A stretch of DNA of 64,000 nt from Auanema rhodensis (taxonomy: Eukaryota > Nematoda > Chromadorea > Rhabditida > Rhabditidae), in NCBI GenBank assembly GCA_964057225.1, contig OZ059897.1, positions 16,554,001 through 16,618,000 on the forward strand. Reading direction: 5' to 3'. The position numbers were made by a program, and so were the translations under genes. The notes under the pieces were generated by a model, which was given only the letters and a program-made list of their open reading frames with translations, was not told where the DNA came from and searched no databases. Below, piece by piece: positions 23,701 through 31,900 of the stretch. How positions within the stretch are numbered: position 1 is the first letter of the stretch; every line of letters begins with the position of its first letter.

Positions 23701-26656
23701 GCAACTTTTTATATTCTCTTTCAATTAAGTTGTGTATATTACTGTCATTTGGATATTTGGGAAAGAGTATATAATTGCCCGTGGTTGATTGAAATATAGG
23801 TTGCGAAAAACATGATGTAATCTGTTTTGGAATTTGTTTATTGTCGATAACAAGGGCTGACTGCGTATTGGGAATCAGTATTATGCTGTCTCCAATGATG
23901 GCATCATATTCGCTCATGTCTATATAGTTGCATCTCTGTTCGTATGATTGGATTTCCCAGATGATCATTGAAGTATTGGATGCGCATTGGCCATGATGTG
24001 CAAGACAGCCTTCCGTATTGAGTAATAGATTTGTCAATATGGTGTCGTCTGGCATCCTGGTCATAACGCCTCTTTCCAAAACCAGTCGTTCTTTTTCTTC
24101 GCATTGTTCGTAATTGAATGAGCGCGCTGGAGAGAATGTAGGTTCGGTTGTCGCGTATGTCAAGCTATCCAATTTAATCAGGTCTTCTGATTTCCATTTA
24201 CGGTCGCGGACAGCCAGTCTACATTCGTTTTCTGTTGTTGGCTCAATTCGAACAATGGAGGAGTTATGATCTCTTAAAAATAGCAAATCCCTGATGCATA
24301 TTTTATGTATTTCTTTTGAACATCGCCATGAATCCCATTCGTGAGCCGTCTGGTTTCTTGTATACAGATGTATGTTTGTGCGGAGGACATGTTTGGTAGG
24401 TGGTATTGTGCATTTCCTCAGGGGTGGGGGTATAAGGAGGGCTCCACCTGTAGCTTTAGTGCACATCTGATAAGCATCAGTTATAGTGATTAGTGATAAG
24501 ATCACTGATAAAGCTACTGCTAGTGTTAAGGGGGATATCAAGGTCAAATTATTGACTCTTGAGCCTCTTCCTCTACCTCTATTATTGTTGTTTCCCCTGA
24601 AGGGATTATTACCGCGTTGACGGTTATCACTCTCCTGATTACGTGATAAGTTGTTATTTCTTTGATACCAATTTGGATTTGAGAAATTTCTACCGCGATT
24701 ACCAAGATTGCGGTTTCTTGCGAAAGAATTTTGCAGATTTTGTGGTTTCTGATTATTTGATGAATTTTGATAACTTTGATAATTTTGATAATTTTGGTAG
24801 TTTCTATTGTTAAATGATTGATAGCCTCTGCCGATTCCTCGCCTTCCGGTGTCGCGCCTGGGAGGGAATGTTCTATCGATTGCGTTAACCAGTAGCGCCT
24901 GAGGGTCGGCTACTTGGTTAGCAATTGATTCCTCCCATCTGGCATTATCAATTGCCTCGGCAAACGTTTTTGGTTTAGCTCTGATTACCCCCGGGCGTAT
25001 TGTGTTTTTGAGACCGCGTAGAAAGGTAGATCTAAGGATATGGTCCTTGTGTGGGTCTGTATGGGAGAAAGCGTTTAAGCTTAGGCTTCGTAAAGTTTGT
25101 GCGAATCCATCCACTGATAGCTCGCCTTGGGTGGAATTCTGTAGCGTTATCAGCGCCGGATCTTGATTATACTCTGGGCATAGCCTAGAGGTAAGTTCTT
25201 CGATGAGAGTATTCCACGAGCCAGATGTCTTGATAGTATCGCTAAGCTGTGTATAAGCTTCTTCAGCTCGTTCGTTTTTGAGAAGTAATGGTAAGATTGT
25301 TAATCTTTCGGGCATAACTAAGCCTAAGGCGTTTGCAAAGGTGTTAAACTTGGCCACGAAGTCTCTAAAGTTGCGACTTCCGTCGTATATAGGGCAATAT
25401 GGGGAGCTTAATGCCTGAGCAATGGTAGATTTACCCGCTCCTGGAAGCCGTGATGTTTCGGTCATTTCGGGTAAGATGCCCTCAGGGTATGTGATAGGTG
25501 ATATTATCACTTCGCTCCTTGTTGGATCTTGGTGAGTGTGTTCTATTGCCTTAGGGTTTCTGCTAGAGGAGCCTATTATAGGTGTAGTTGTTGCGAAACG
25601 GGCTCTTGGAACCTGGATGACTTTACCAGATGCCTGAGGCGATGTTCTATCAGTTGATCGTGAGCTAGGGATCGCACTATCTGATCTGTTAAGATTAGGA
25701 TTATGTGAAGAAAACCGGGGTTTTGCTGTTCTGCCGGGTGTTGTTTTATCGCCTGGGGATAAGTTTAAAATCTTTATCAGTCGATTTGTTAAAGATCTTT
25801 TGTTTTTAAACTTATCAGTTGTTAATGATAAGGGTGAAGCTTCTTGTATGCCTTCGAGGCTGGCTTCTACTGACAAAGTTTCTGTTGCGCGCTTACTGGG
25901 TGTTTTTGTCTTCCGCTTATTAGGGATATTCTTTTTGATCTTATCAGTGATTTTTGATAAGGTTGAAGGGTTGTCACTAAGTTGGGTGGGTTCTAAAGTT
26001 AGCGAATGTGGTTGATTAATAGGCGTGGAAGACGCTTGCGGGCTTTGTGTTAACCCGAGGGATGGGGAAGGTGCGTTATCAGTGATAACTGATAAGTTCG
26101 ACGCGTTTGGGTCTGGGGTTACCGGTGAGGCAGATGCGGTTGTCGGCTTTTTCTTTTGAATTTTTCGCAAATTTTTATTAGTATCAACTGAGCGTACCTT
26201 GGGATTTGTAGTTGGAGTTTGAGTGCTGTCGTCGGCTATGATGAAGTCCGGGTCTTCGTCGGTGTCGTCAGAAGGTGAATATGTACCTTCTCGGGGAGTA
26301 TAGAACTTGTCGACTTGCGGCTTCGGCTTCTCGTCTGGTTGGTGCGGTTCTTCTATTTGAACACTGAGAAGTCGGGTGCGGCTTCGGGTACGACTTGCGA
26401 CAGTAGCGTCACTGTTGATATCGGACGGGTAAAGGGCTGGGAAAGCCGATGAGAATCTTTTGGCCACCTTTGTAGGACTTTTGGTTTGGAAAAACCGAGA
26501 ATGGTGAGCTACGTGTGGGATGTTGATGTAAGGTGCGTAAGATTCTTTTAGATGTGTGTTGGGAGAGAGAGAGATTCGGGAGCAATAGGATAGTCGTGCT
26601 TCGCTGGGCGATGCGGAGGGTAAATGAGAGGGAGTTTTCCAAATCGTGGCCACCAA
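17723..26656 (-). CDS. Gag-Env-like-Pol polyprotein of Ty3/Gypsy element
   Basis: 2977 codons, uninterrupted. Residues 1-397 are Ser/Thr/Pro/Lys-rich. About 398-590 is capsid-like, and 590-703 is Asn/Gln/Arg/Gly-rich nucleocapsid-like with no zinc knuckle. Residues 704-725 are hydrophobic and signal-peptide-like. 727-1651 is a Cys-containing ectodomain with many N-x-S/T sites, a furin-type KRQKR site ending at 992 and RARR at 1042-1045. The transmembrane segment is 1652-1673, and PPGY (1695-1698) lies in the tail. Protease has DSG at 1762-1764 and a later LIGMDF. RT has YLDD at 2202-2205. RNase H includes D2351 and TDHRPL (D2422). Integrase has H2569, H2577, C2607, C2610 and the triad D2641, D2701, E2737 with D-35-E spacing, then GPY at 2877-2879 and an acidic tail. 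No in-frame ATG precedes residue 398: the frame opens at TTG after a TAG, next to a possible splice acceptor (CAG, 26660-26658). The true start is therefore probably spliced or non-AUG. What family knowledge says: envelope normally follows pol; here it lies between gag and pol. Confidence 0.93.
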   Translation of the reverse strand: MVATIWKTPSHLPSASPSEARLSYCSRISLSPNTHLKESYAPYINIPHVAHHSRFFQTKSPTKVAKRFSSAFPALYPSDINSDATVASRTRSRTRLLSVQIEEPHQPDEKPKPQVDKFYTPREGTYSPSDDTDEDPDFIIADDSTQTPTTNPKVRSVDTNKNLRKIQKKKPTTASASPVTPDPNASNLSVITDNAPSPSLGLTQSPQASSTPINQPHSLTLEPTQLSDNPSTLSKITDKIKKNIPNKRKTKTPSKRATETLSVEASLEGIQEASPLSLTTDKFKNKRSLTNRLIKILNLSPGDKTTPGRTAKPRFSSHNPNLNRSDSAIPSSRSTDRTSPQASGKVIQVPRARFATTTPIIGSSSRNPKAIEHTHQDPTRSEVIISPITYPEGILPEMTETSRLPGAGKSTIAQALSSPYCPIYDGSRNFRDFVAKFNTFANALGLVMPERLTILPLLLKNERAEEAYTQLSDTIKTSGSWNTLIEELTSRLCPEYNQDPALITLQNSTQGELSVDGFAQTLRSLSLNAFSHTDPHKDHILRSTFLRGLKNTIRPGVIRAKPKTFAEAIDNARWEESIANQVADPQALLVNAIDRTFPPRRDTGRRGIGRGYQSFNNRNYQNYQNYQSYQNSSNNQKPQNLQNSFARNRNLGNRGRNFSNPNWYQRNNNLSRNQESDNRQRGNNPFRGNNNNRGRGRGSRVNNLTLISPLTLAVALSVILSLITITDAYQMCTKATGGALLIPPPLRKCTIPPTKHVLRTNIHLYTRNQTAHEWDSWRCSKEIHKICIRDLLFLRDHNSSIVRIEPTTENECRLAVRDRKWKSEDLIKLDSLTYATTEPTFSPARSFNYEQCEEKERLVLERGVMTRMPDDTILTNLLLNTEGCLAHHGQCASNTSMIIWEIQSYEQRCNYIDMSEYDAIIGDSIILIPNTQSALVIDNKQIPKQITSCFSQPIFQSTTGNYILFPKYPNDSNIHNLIEREYKKLPAKRQKRAIAQCALQLDESWIKEQEDYETLTLNICPYPFLRPVMSNPGISQIIPIIRARRTIDPTYSIVKWISAHPEQFKFFLRSTTSDRSIERFLKIYEFYDPEEAMLQFFAQKELAATTRGAVKYLTSLQLLEQIGDRLTAEEFDEKILTKEGSYRERTESIALELAFTPTIFAQNNMSVPSKQEVLKAFVNMPPIRPVLSTNNEKEQLIIKETIDLYHQVLKLRTIKPNRTAARADDERFRHLPVPTIILPDIEKLYRDMENNFGIPVGPHQQTKSPNKYTRNLLIQTFLPLLEDKRTPPYSTRRLTDKTEYITTTTEVTKLIQDPQTTPEIDTTQAITSTRAPTTVTLIYGVHKEQPITTFATVTDMSLRSQRKQRTSSPPLEIETKAVQAQAHYIGSKVNNEIQYKQNISQRIAQDHLQYATTLIQEELQKHFMESYESICEIQNRYLELWRSILQIEPTIAMRTILGREDIAARFVGSEIVHVHICLPIEPKTVHHSHKINETCYLETPVTTEDNKLYFAAPGSRDLLSYGKEIDCEHVPTDIYEKNGEWMNINGSAEVNPITLFDGAHQHKVTPLKFTGAHLYTNLSSRVYSMTTAIAYGASLASIRQNHVLNTIHNDPKITSAFILLKKGSDYISKATEFTTTAWNSIKQFLMGTIERTLILIGSTVLIIAAIIITIFAGKFYFFKAMPLPVMHIQRADNEPPGYEETLELVSRPDQPMPENIMKQYYPALVTFIPLAIPFIASIKSKETKLPLIYISVEDKLILALWDSGSSVSYVRLSTLKYLNMAQHVKKRRLVAMAANKTTFTLYGKINLNIEIAGYEIEHTFLVSNDCDCPAPALIGMDFMSTLDSENIDVSLKPSKKMLEIGNYALPLIEQDAIKQTAITVNIINLKKRIIQPDEESTIPIKADRPLKSNEVVILGDNGNALASSYPTAFRETSGVYVVFRNNTDKTLAMEANSVIGQATIGEVPSWKTIQEDPMQPYIPPEADWENKLPHFPRNFMNDLNLDKADLNNEDKHELTNIVKNHREAFLNEDRKIGLFKGPIEHTIPLRSDMDMPRSRITRIPLGKQEEVEKQVKEMLEQGIIEPSTSLFNSPAVLVKKKDETYRFVTDFRALNSVTRKQTYVIPSISDIVDMAAGAQFFSNFDLVSGFFQISLRKSDRPLTAFTTTSGTYQYKRMPMGLCGAPHTFQTAVRYLQSKCSCKLFVYLDDLLIISDTRKQHLEDIDELLHAVESLGMKIKLKKCAFAQPEVKFLGLIIGREGIKPDPQKVAAIQEYPAPKNATGVRAFLGMVGFFRKFIKDFASIASPLYDLTKTDTEFAWEKQHQEAVDRLKRSLTQAPVLSPPKSDRLFIIESDGSNIAVGAVLLQPEDPTQPLKHLHPIAFASRKLVKAERNYAPIEIEALGLVYALNQFRTYILGTHTICITDHRPLTSLLTRRDLFGRLAKFQLVIQEYDIEIRYREGQLNKVCDALSRYIGDEANDAKPEKKKKKNAESIRINTIDTPTIKEIQQNTLWIKKTIADIEYRTQKKMVSNDRYCVINGLLYTKPTDKKPHPAIVVPQDHPIKDEIIELFHKDPTIAAHQGINKTKEAILRRFYWTNMQNDIMIYIKNCIKCAQRKKDPHSMTVQPIGQFEIPTKPFERVHMDVMGPFPPSKRNCTYVITIQDAFTKWSTTIAVPQITTEITIDRFLRNFVYIYGPPHRLITDRGSNFVSQKFEEMCTKLGIQHEPTLPHQKNSNGQVERLHRTLEEGLTHYLKEDLSDWDSVLPKITFAINNIQHATTGIAPYVALFGKECRMKIDAELPGTITKIKEISEELLTRRPQMMKIDQIIRERIAQNQENARKKKDRTQRTHERNIQPGDMVMTTIKSHKIGQKLRKSYDGPYEVINVQGSKVQIRNSSGKIQDIHKDNLKLFSNATQNITHNTRSNTRNNHEEEEEDSDIEILRVIKRNEQDNTDSEPESENEDGDELWLPRMKNQKEKA

Positions 26657-26881
26657 TCTGACTCCGCCTATCTACCGTAAGCTTATTATAGTTAATGATG
26701 TTTATCTCTTCTCAAAAACTATTTTTATCCGCTCTTGCACTTTCCGCTAATTTTGTTTTCTTACTGCTCTAGAATCTTCAAAAAAAAACTTTATTCATGT
26801 CGTCCCCTTTGTACTTTTGCGGCCTTTGGACATTTATTTTAAGGTTAGAAACAAAAGAAAAGAAAAGAAAGAAAAAAAAAA

Positions 26882-27426
26882 ATGGATTTCCAACGTTATA
26901 ATCCCACTGGCATGACTTATGTCCTGTGGAAATTATACGAATCCATCGTTGAATACGATGGAGAAGGAGTTTTGGCTTATAGGCCACATCCTGATATAAT
27001 TTTGATGGTTTGTGTATCTCCATTTTATGTTTGATTATTTGATTACTTTAGTTTATCGAAGATCTCCAAATGTATTATTTGGGGCAGGGCCATATAAACT
27101 TTGCCACCTTCGTAGATGTAGCTCCCGAAGTGGAGCTTGTTGGTCGAAGGTGCTTAGTTGATCTATGCGCTCATGTATATAATGGTAGGGCCGGTTTATT
27201 AACCGCACGTCCTTGGGCCTGGTACCAGGAAAAGAGTCATTTTTATTATTATTTGTTATATAGATTATTGTTTAAAATCTATATTGTTTATGATGACTCA
27301 TTATTTGGTTTGGAACTTAGGGTTTCGCGAGGTTTAGAATATAGTGAAGATTTAATTGCGAGCGAAACTCCTATGTTTCTTGCCTCTGAGTTTCGAACTC
27401 GGTTGCAAATCAAATATGGGTATTGA
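26882..27426 (+). CDS. Antisense two-exon gene in retroelement leader (unknown protein)
   Basis: This gene runs opposite to gag inside the leader. Exon 1 is 26882-27007 (42 codons from ATG), the intron is 27008-27051 (44 nt, GTTTGT...CTTTAG), and exon 2 is 27052-27426 and ends in TGA, for a product of 166 residues. The call rests on comparison with copy 2. The reading frame, intron position, the segments RPHPDIILM and FIEDLQ flanking the intron, and the whole 118-residue downstream part align without gaps. 57 of those 118 are identical, including APE, ELVGR, DLCAH, PW.WY and LFK. FIEDLQ is kept with synonymous codon changes (ATC/ATT, GAA/GAG, CTC/CTG), a sign of selection on protein. An alternative start is the Met at residue 11. 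No domain, signal peptide or membrane segment is evident; the product is rich in aromatic and Leu residues and is probably cytosolic or nuclear. I do not recognise the family. Antisense genes are known in deltaretroviruses (HBZ-type), but no homology is claimed. Confidence 0.8.
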
Positions 27427-27429
27427 CTG

Positions 27430-27435
27430 AATAAA
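27430..27435 (+). terminator. AATAAA poly(A) signal of antisense gene (copy 1)
   Basis: AATAAA begins four bases after the antisense TGA, within TGACTGAATAAAG. The same arrangement is found at the copy 2 antisense gene, so the antisense transcript appears to have its own 3' end inside the leader. Confidence 0.7.
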
Positions 27436-28396
27436 GTTTGTACTCTGTGTTTTTATTTTTGTGCACTTTGCTCTGTTTTCGTCAAGAAAACGGACTTATG
27501 TTTTCAATCTTTTCCTCATTCCTTTTCCTTAAATAGCATGTTTTGCTCAAAATGTTTTCGACATTGTGCATGCTAATGAGGTTTGAGGAGAGTTATTGAA
27601 AAGGCTGTCCTTTTTCTTGATCAAAATAAGCAAAAGTGCGTTTTCCTAAGCGAATTTCTTTTTAAAAATGAGAAAAATATGTCTATTTTTAAACATTTCC
27701 AATTTACTTAGGATTACTGTAGGAAATAAGGGGTATCTTATGAGTTGAAACAACGAAATGATTTGAGGAAGGTGACATAATCTACGGGGATAAAATCCGT
27801 AGCAGTTATGCTTCCGCCAACTTGACCTGACTGTCAAATAAGAGCTGAGAAGTCTTATTGCAGATTTACCAGGCTTTTTCGGACTAGTGTGGTCTCTTTT
27901 TATATTCAATTTATGTAACCGTTTTTGGTTTCCCGCAAAATAATATGTAAGATGATCTTTTACGTCTGAATATAATAATTTTTCAAAATTCTAGTCCTGA
28001 CCACAAATATACAAACTATAAACAATTGCGCGCGTCTTACAAATTTTTGTTCCAATTATCAAACTTCTCTATGCCCAAAAAAAAAATGTGAACAATTATA
28101 ATTTCTCGTTTGGCGAAATTGTCCTCTATTTCAATCCAAACGTCCTCCAAATGGCATGAGAAGCGGTACAAGATACGATATAGAAAAGGGTGGACATTCA
28201 GACGGTTTTAAATTGAGGACGGCGGGCAAAAATTTTATTGGTCCTATCTCGCATTTAAGCGAGATCCCTTGTATCTGTACCTTAAAACAAATTGGCGCCT
28301 TCATTTTGTTGTTTCAAGTGGAGGAATTTATAATTTAGAATGCAAAAATGGACTTTTACAATAAAAAAATTTTTTTTTTTTTTTTCAAAAGATGAG

Positions 28397-28414
28397 TTCG
28401 AGGTGGAACCTCCA
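28397..28414 (-). promoter_or_regulatory. Presumed primer-binding site of copy 1
   Basis: In sense the bases abutting the 5' LTR are TGGAGGTTCCACCTCGAA. TGG directly after the LTR is the usual complement of tRNA CCA. The next bases do not fit a normal tRNA T arm at the expected distance, and with the last LTR base they form the hairpin GTGGA-GGT-TCCAC. The primer tRNA is not identified. The same sequence follows the 5' LTR of copy 2 (36747-36764). Confidence 0.55.
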
Positions 28415-28759
28415 CGTTCCGTTATGCTCCTGCGTCGATAATATAAACCATTGTAGTTTATACTATGACGCGCATAGTATTCCTTGGTGTAGCGGTAAGG
28501 AATAAAGAGCATAAGGTCAATCATAAGATAAAAGAGAGAAAGATTTATTGGCATGAAACTACAAAAATAATATACAAAGATAAAGATACAATACAATAAG
28601 ATAAATATAAGTATAAAGACTAAACTACAAGCCGTCCATGAGCTTGCTAAGAGGCGAACTCCCGACCAAGGGAACGAGGGAAGGCGGAGCCATTCCTCGG
28701 TCCTCTGGTCGTCTGGCTCTAACCCTTCAGCTACATATATGGGGAGTCCGAATGGAACG
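28415..28759 (-). repeat. 5' LTR of copy 1
   Basis: 345 bp, identical to the 3' LTR except for one base. The GCGC target duplication follows at 28760-28763, and the tRNA array resumes directly after. Confidence 0.95.
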
Positions 28760-28999
28760 GCGCGTGGTACTTATAAGTATAAGTGATGCCGAGGTCAGCA
28801 GTTCGATCCTGCTATGGAGCAAAGTTTTGGCTCTGGCTGGCGCCTAATGTTTTCTTGGTATCTATGAAAAACAGATTGTTCAGAATGTTTTTTGATTGTG
28901 TGTATAGCTCCATTGGCGCAGTTGGTTAGCGCGTGGTACTTATAAGTATAAGTGATGCCGAGGTCAGCAGTTCGATCCTGCTATGGAGCAATTTTTTTG

Positions 29000-31900
29000 C
29001 TCGGGCTGGCGCCTAATGTTTTCTTGGTATCTATGAAAAACAGATTGTTCAGAATGTTTTTTGATTGTGTCTATAGCTCCATTGGCGCAGTTGGTTAGCG
29101 CGTGGTACTTATAAGTATAAGTGATGCCGAGGTCAGCAGTTCGATCCTGCTATGGAGCAAAGTTTTGGCTCTGGCTGGCGCCTAATGTTTTCTTGGTATC
29201 TATGAAAAACAGATTGTTCAGAATGTTTTTTGATTGTGTGTATAGCTCCATTGGCGCAGTTGGTTAGCGCGTGGTACTTATAAGTATAAGTGATGCCGAG
29301 GTCAGCAGTTCGATCCTGCTATGGAGCAAAGTTTTGGCTCTGGCTGGCGCCTAATGTTTTCTTGGTATCTATGAAAAACAGATTGTTCAGAATGTTTTTT
29401 GATAGTGTGTATAGCTCCATTGGCGCAGTTGGTTAGCGCGTGGTACTTATAAGTGTAAGTGATGCCGAGGTCAGCAGTTCGATCCTGCTATGGAGCAAAG
29501 TTTTAGCTCCGTTCGGCGCCTAATGTTTTCTTGGTATCAATGAAAAACAGATTGTTCAGAATGTTTTTTGATTGTGTCTATAGCTCCATTGGCGCAGTTG
29601 GTTAGCGCGTGGTACTTATAAGTATAAGTGATGCCGAGGTCAGCAGTTCGATCCTGCTATGGAGCAAAGTTTTGGCTCTGGCTGGCGCCTAATGTTTTCT
29701 TGGTATATATGAAAAACAGATTGTTCAGAATGTTTTTTGATTGTGTCTATAGCTCCATTGGCGCAGTTGGTTAGCGCGTGGTACTTATAAGTATAACTGA
29801 TGCCGAGGTCAGCAGTTCGATCCTGCTATGGAGCAAAGTTTTGGCTCTGGCTGGCGCCTAATGTTTTCTTGGTATCTATGAAAAACAGATTGTTCAGAAT
29901 GTTTTTTGATTGTGTCTATAGCTCCATTGTCGCAGTTGGTTAGCGCGTGGTACTTATAAGTATAAGTGATGCCGAGGTCAGCAGTTCGATCCTGCTATGG
30001 AGCAAAGTTTTAGCTCCGTTCGGCGCCTAATGTTTTCTTGGTATCTATGAAAAACAGATTGTTCAGAATGTTTTTTGATTGTGTCTATAGCTCCATTGGC
30101 GCAGTTGGTTAGCGCGTGGTACTTATAAGTATAAGTGATGCCGAGGTCAGCAGTTCGATCCTGCTATGGAGCAAAGTTTTGGCTCTGGCTGGCGCCTAAT
30201 GTTTTCTTGGTATATATGAAAAACAGATTGTTCAGAATGTTTTTTGATTGTGTGTATAGCTCCATTGGCGCAGTTGGTTAGCGCGTGGTACTTATAAGTA
30301 TAAGTGATGCCGAGGTCAGCAGTTCGATCCTGCTATGGAGCAAAGTTTTGGCTCTGGCTGGCGCCTAATGTTTTCTTGGTATCTATGAAAAACAGATTGT
30401 TCAGAATGTTTTTTGATTGTGTCTATAGCTCCATTGGCGCAGTTGGTTAGCGCGTGGTACTTATAAGTATAAGTGATGCCGAGGTCAGCAGTTCGATCCT
30501 GCTATGGAGCAAAGTTTTAGCTCCGTTCGGCGCCTAATGTTTTCTTGGTATCAATGAAAAACAGATTGTTCAGAATGTTTTTTGATTGTGTCTATAGCTC
30601 CATTGGCGCAGTTGGTTAGCGCGTGGTACTTATAAGTATAAGTGATGCCGAGGTCAGCAGTTCGATCCTGCTATGGAGCAAAGTTTTAGCTCCGTTCGGC
30701 GCCTAATGTTTTCTTGGTATCCATGAAAAACAGATTGTTCAGAATGTTTTTTGATTGTGTCTATAGCTCCATTGGCGCAGTTGGTTAGCGCGTGGTACTT
30801 ATAAGTATAAGTGATGCCGAGGTCAGCAGTTCGATCCTGCTATGGAGCAAAGTTTTAGCTCCGTTCGGCGCCTAATGTTTTCTTGGTATCTATGAAAAAC
30901 AGATTGTTCAGAATGTTTTTTGATTGTGTCTATAGCTCCATTGGCGCAGTTGGTTAGCGCGTGGTACTTATAAGTATAAGTGATGCCGAGGTCAGCAGTT
31001 CGATCCTGCTATGGAGCAAAGTTTTGGCTCTGGCTGGCGCCTAATGTTTTCTTGGTATCTATGAAAAACAGATTGTTCGGAATGTTTTTTGATTGTGTGT
31101 ATAGCTCCATTGGCGCAGTTGGTTAGCGCGTGGTACTTATAAGTATAAGTGATGCCGAGGTCAGCAGTTCGATCCTGCTATGGAGCAAAGTTTTGGCTCT
31201 GGCTGGCGCCTAATGTTTTCTTGGTATCTATGAAAAACAGATTGTTCAGAATGTTTTTTGATTGTGTCTATAGCTCCATTGGCGCAGTTGGTTAGCGCGT
31301 GGTACTTATAAGTATAAGTGATGCCGAGGTCAGCAGTTCGATCCTGCTATGGAGCAAAGTTTTGGCTCTGGCTGGCGCCTAATGTTTTCTTGGTATCTAT
31401 GAAAAACAGATTGTTCAGAATGTTTTTTGATTGTGTCTATAGCTCCATTGGCGCAGTTGGTTAGCGCGTGGTACTTATAAGTATAAGTGATGCCGAGGTC
31501 AGCAGTTCGATCCTGCTATGGAGCAAAGTTTTAGCTCCGTTCGGCGCCTAATGTTTTCTTGGTATCAATGAAAAACAGATTGTTCAGAATGTTTTTTGAT
31601 TGTGTCTATAGCTCCATTGGCGCAGTTGGTTAGCGCGTGGTACTTATAAGTATAAGTGATGCCGAGGTCAGCAGTTCGATCCTGCTATGGAGCAAAGTTT
31701 TAGCTCCGTTCGGCGCCTAATGTTTTCTTGGTATCCATGAAAAACAGATTGTTCAGAATGTTTTTTGATTGTGTCTATAGCTCCATTGGCGCAGTTGGTT
31801 AGCGCGTGGTACTTATAAGTATAAGTGATGCCGAGGTCAGCAGTTCGATCCTGCTATGGAGCAAAGTTTTGGCTCTGGCTGGCGCCTAATGTTTTCTTGG

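Larger units (their letters stand above)
26657..28414 (-). other. 5' leader of copy 1
   Basis: This 1758-bp stretch lies between the 5' LTR and the polyprotein frame. It holds the antisense two-exon gene (26882-27426) and otherwise non-coding sequence. 27430-28414 and 26657-26753 are almost identical to copy 2, whereas 26754 to about 27425 is strongly diverged. A sense-strand open frame of 87 codons (27646-27909) begins at TTG and lies in the near-identical part, so conservation gives it no support. Confidence 0.75.
16657..28759 (-). mobile_element. Full-length Ty3/Gypsy-type LTR retroelement with envelope-like domain (copy 1)
   Basis: This 12103-bp element is flanked by a 4-bp target duplication, GCGC (16653-16656 and 28760-28763). 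Its 345-bp LTRs start CGTTCC and end GGAACG and differ at one base (C at 16807, A at 28565), so the insertion is very recent. The 5' LTR is on the right. In sense order it has the 5' LTR, a TGG-starting primer-site position, a 1.76-kb leader carrying an antisense gene, one 2977-codon gag-env-like-pol frame, a 0.7-kb 3' region, a polypurine tract and the 3' LTR. The RT motif YLDD, GPY/F module, pol order RT-RNase H-integrase and 4-bp duplication place it in Ty3/Gypsy (Metaviridae-like). Placement below that level cannot be made by eye. Confidence 0.95.

Noticed and set aside
25428..25450. GAGKST in the polyprotein, resembling a P-loop
   Set aside because: No Walker B or NTPase context; it sits at the start of the capsid-like region and is probably coincidental.
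27646..27909. Sense-strand 87-codon frame in the leader, with a counterpart at 37155-37511
   Set aside because: Both lack an ATG (TTG or GTG starts) and lie in DNA that is nearly identical between the two copies, so the shared frame carries no evidence of selection.
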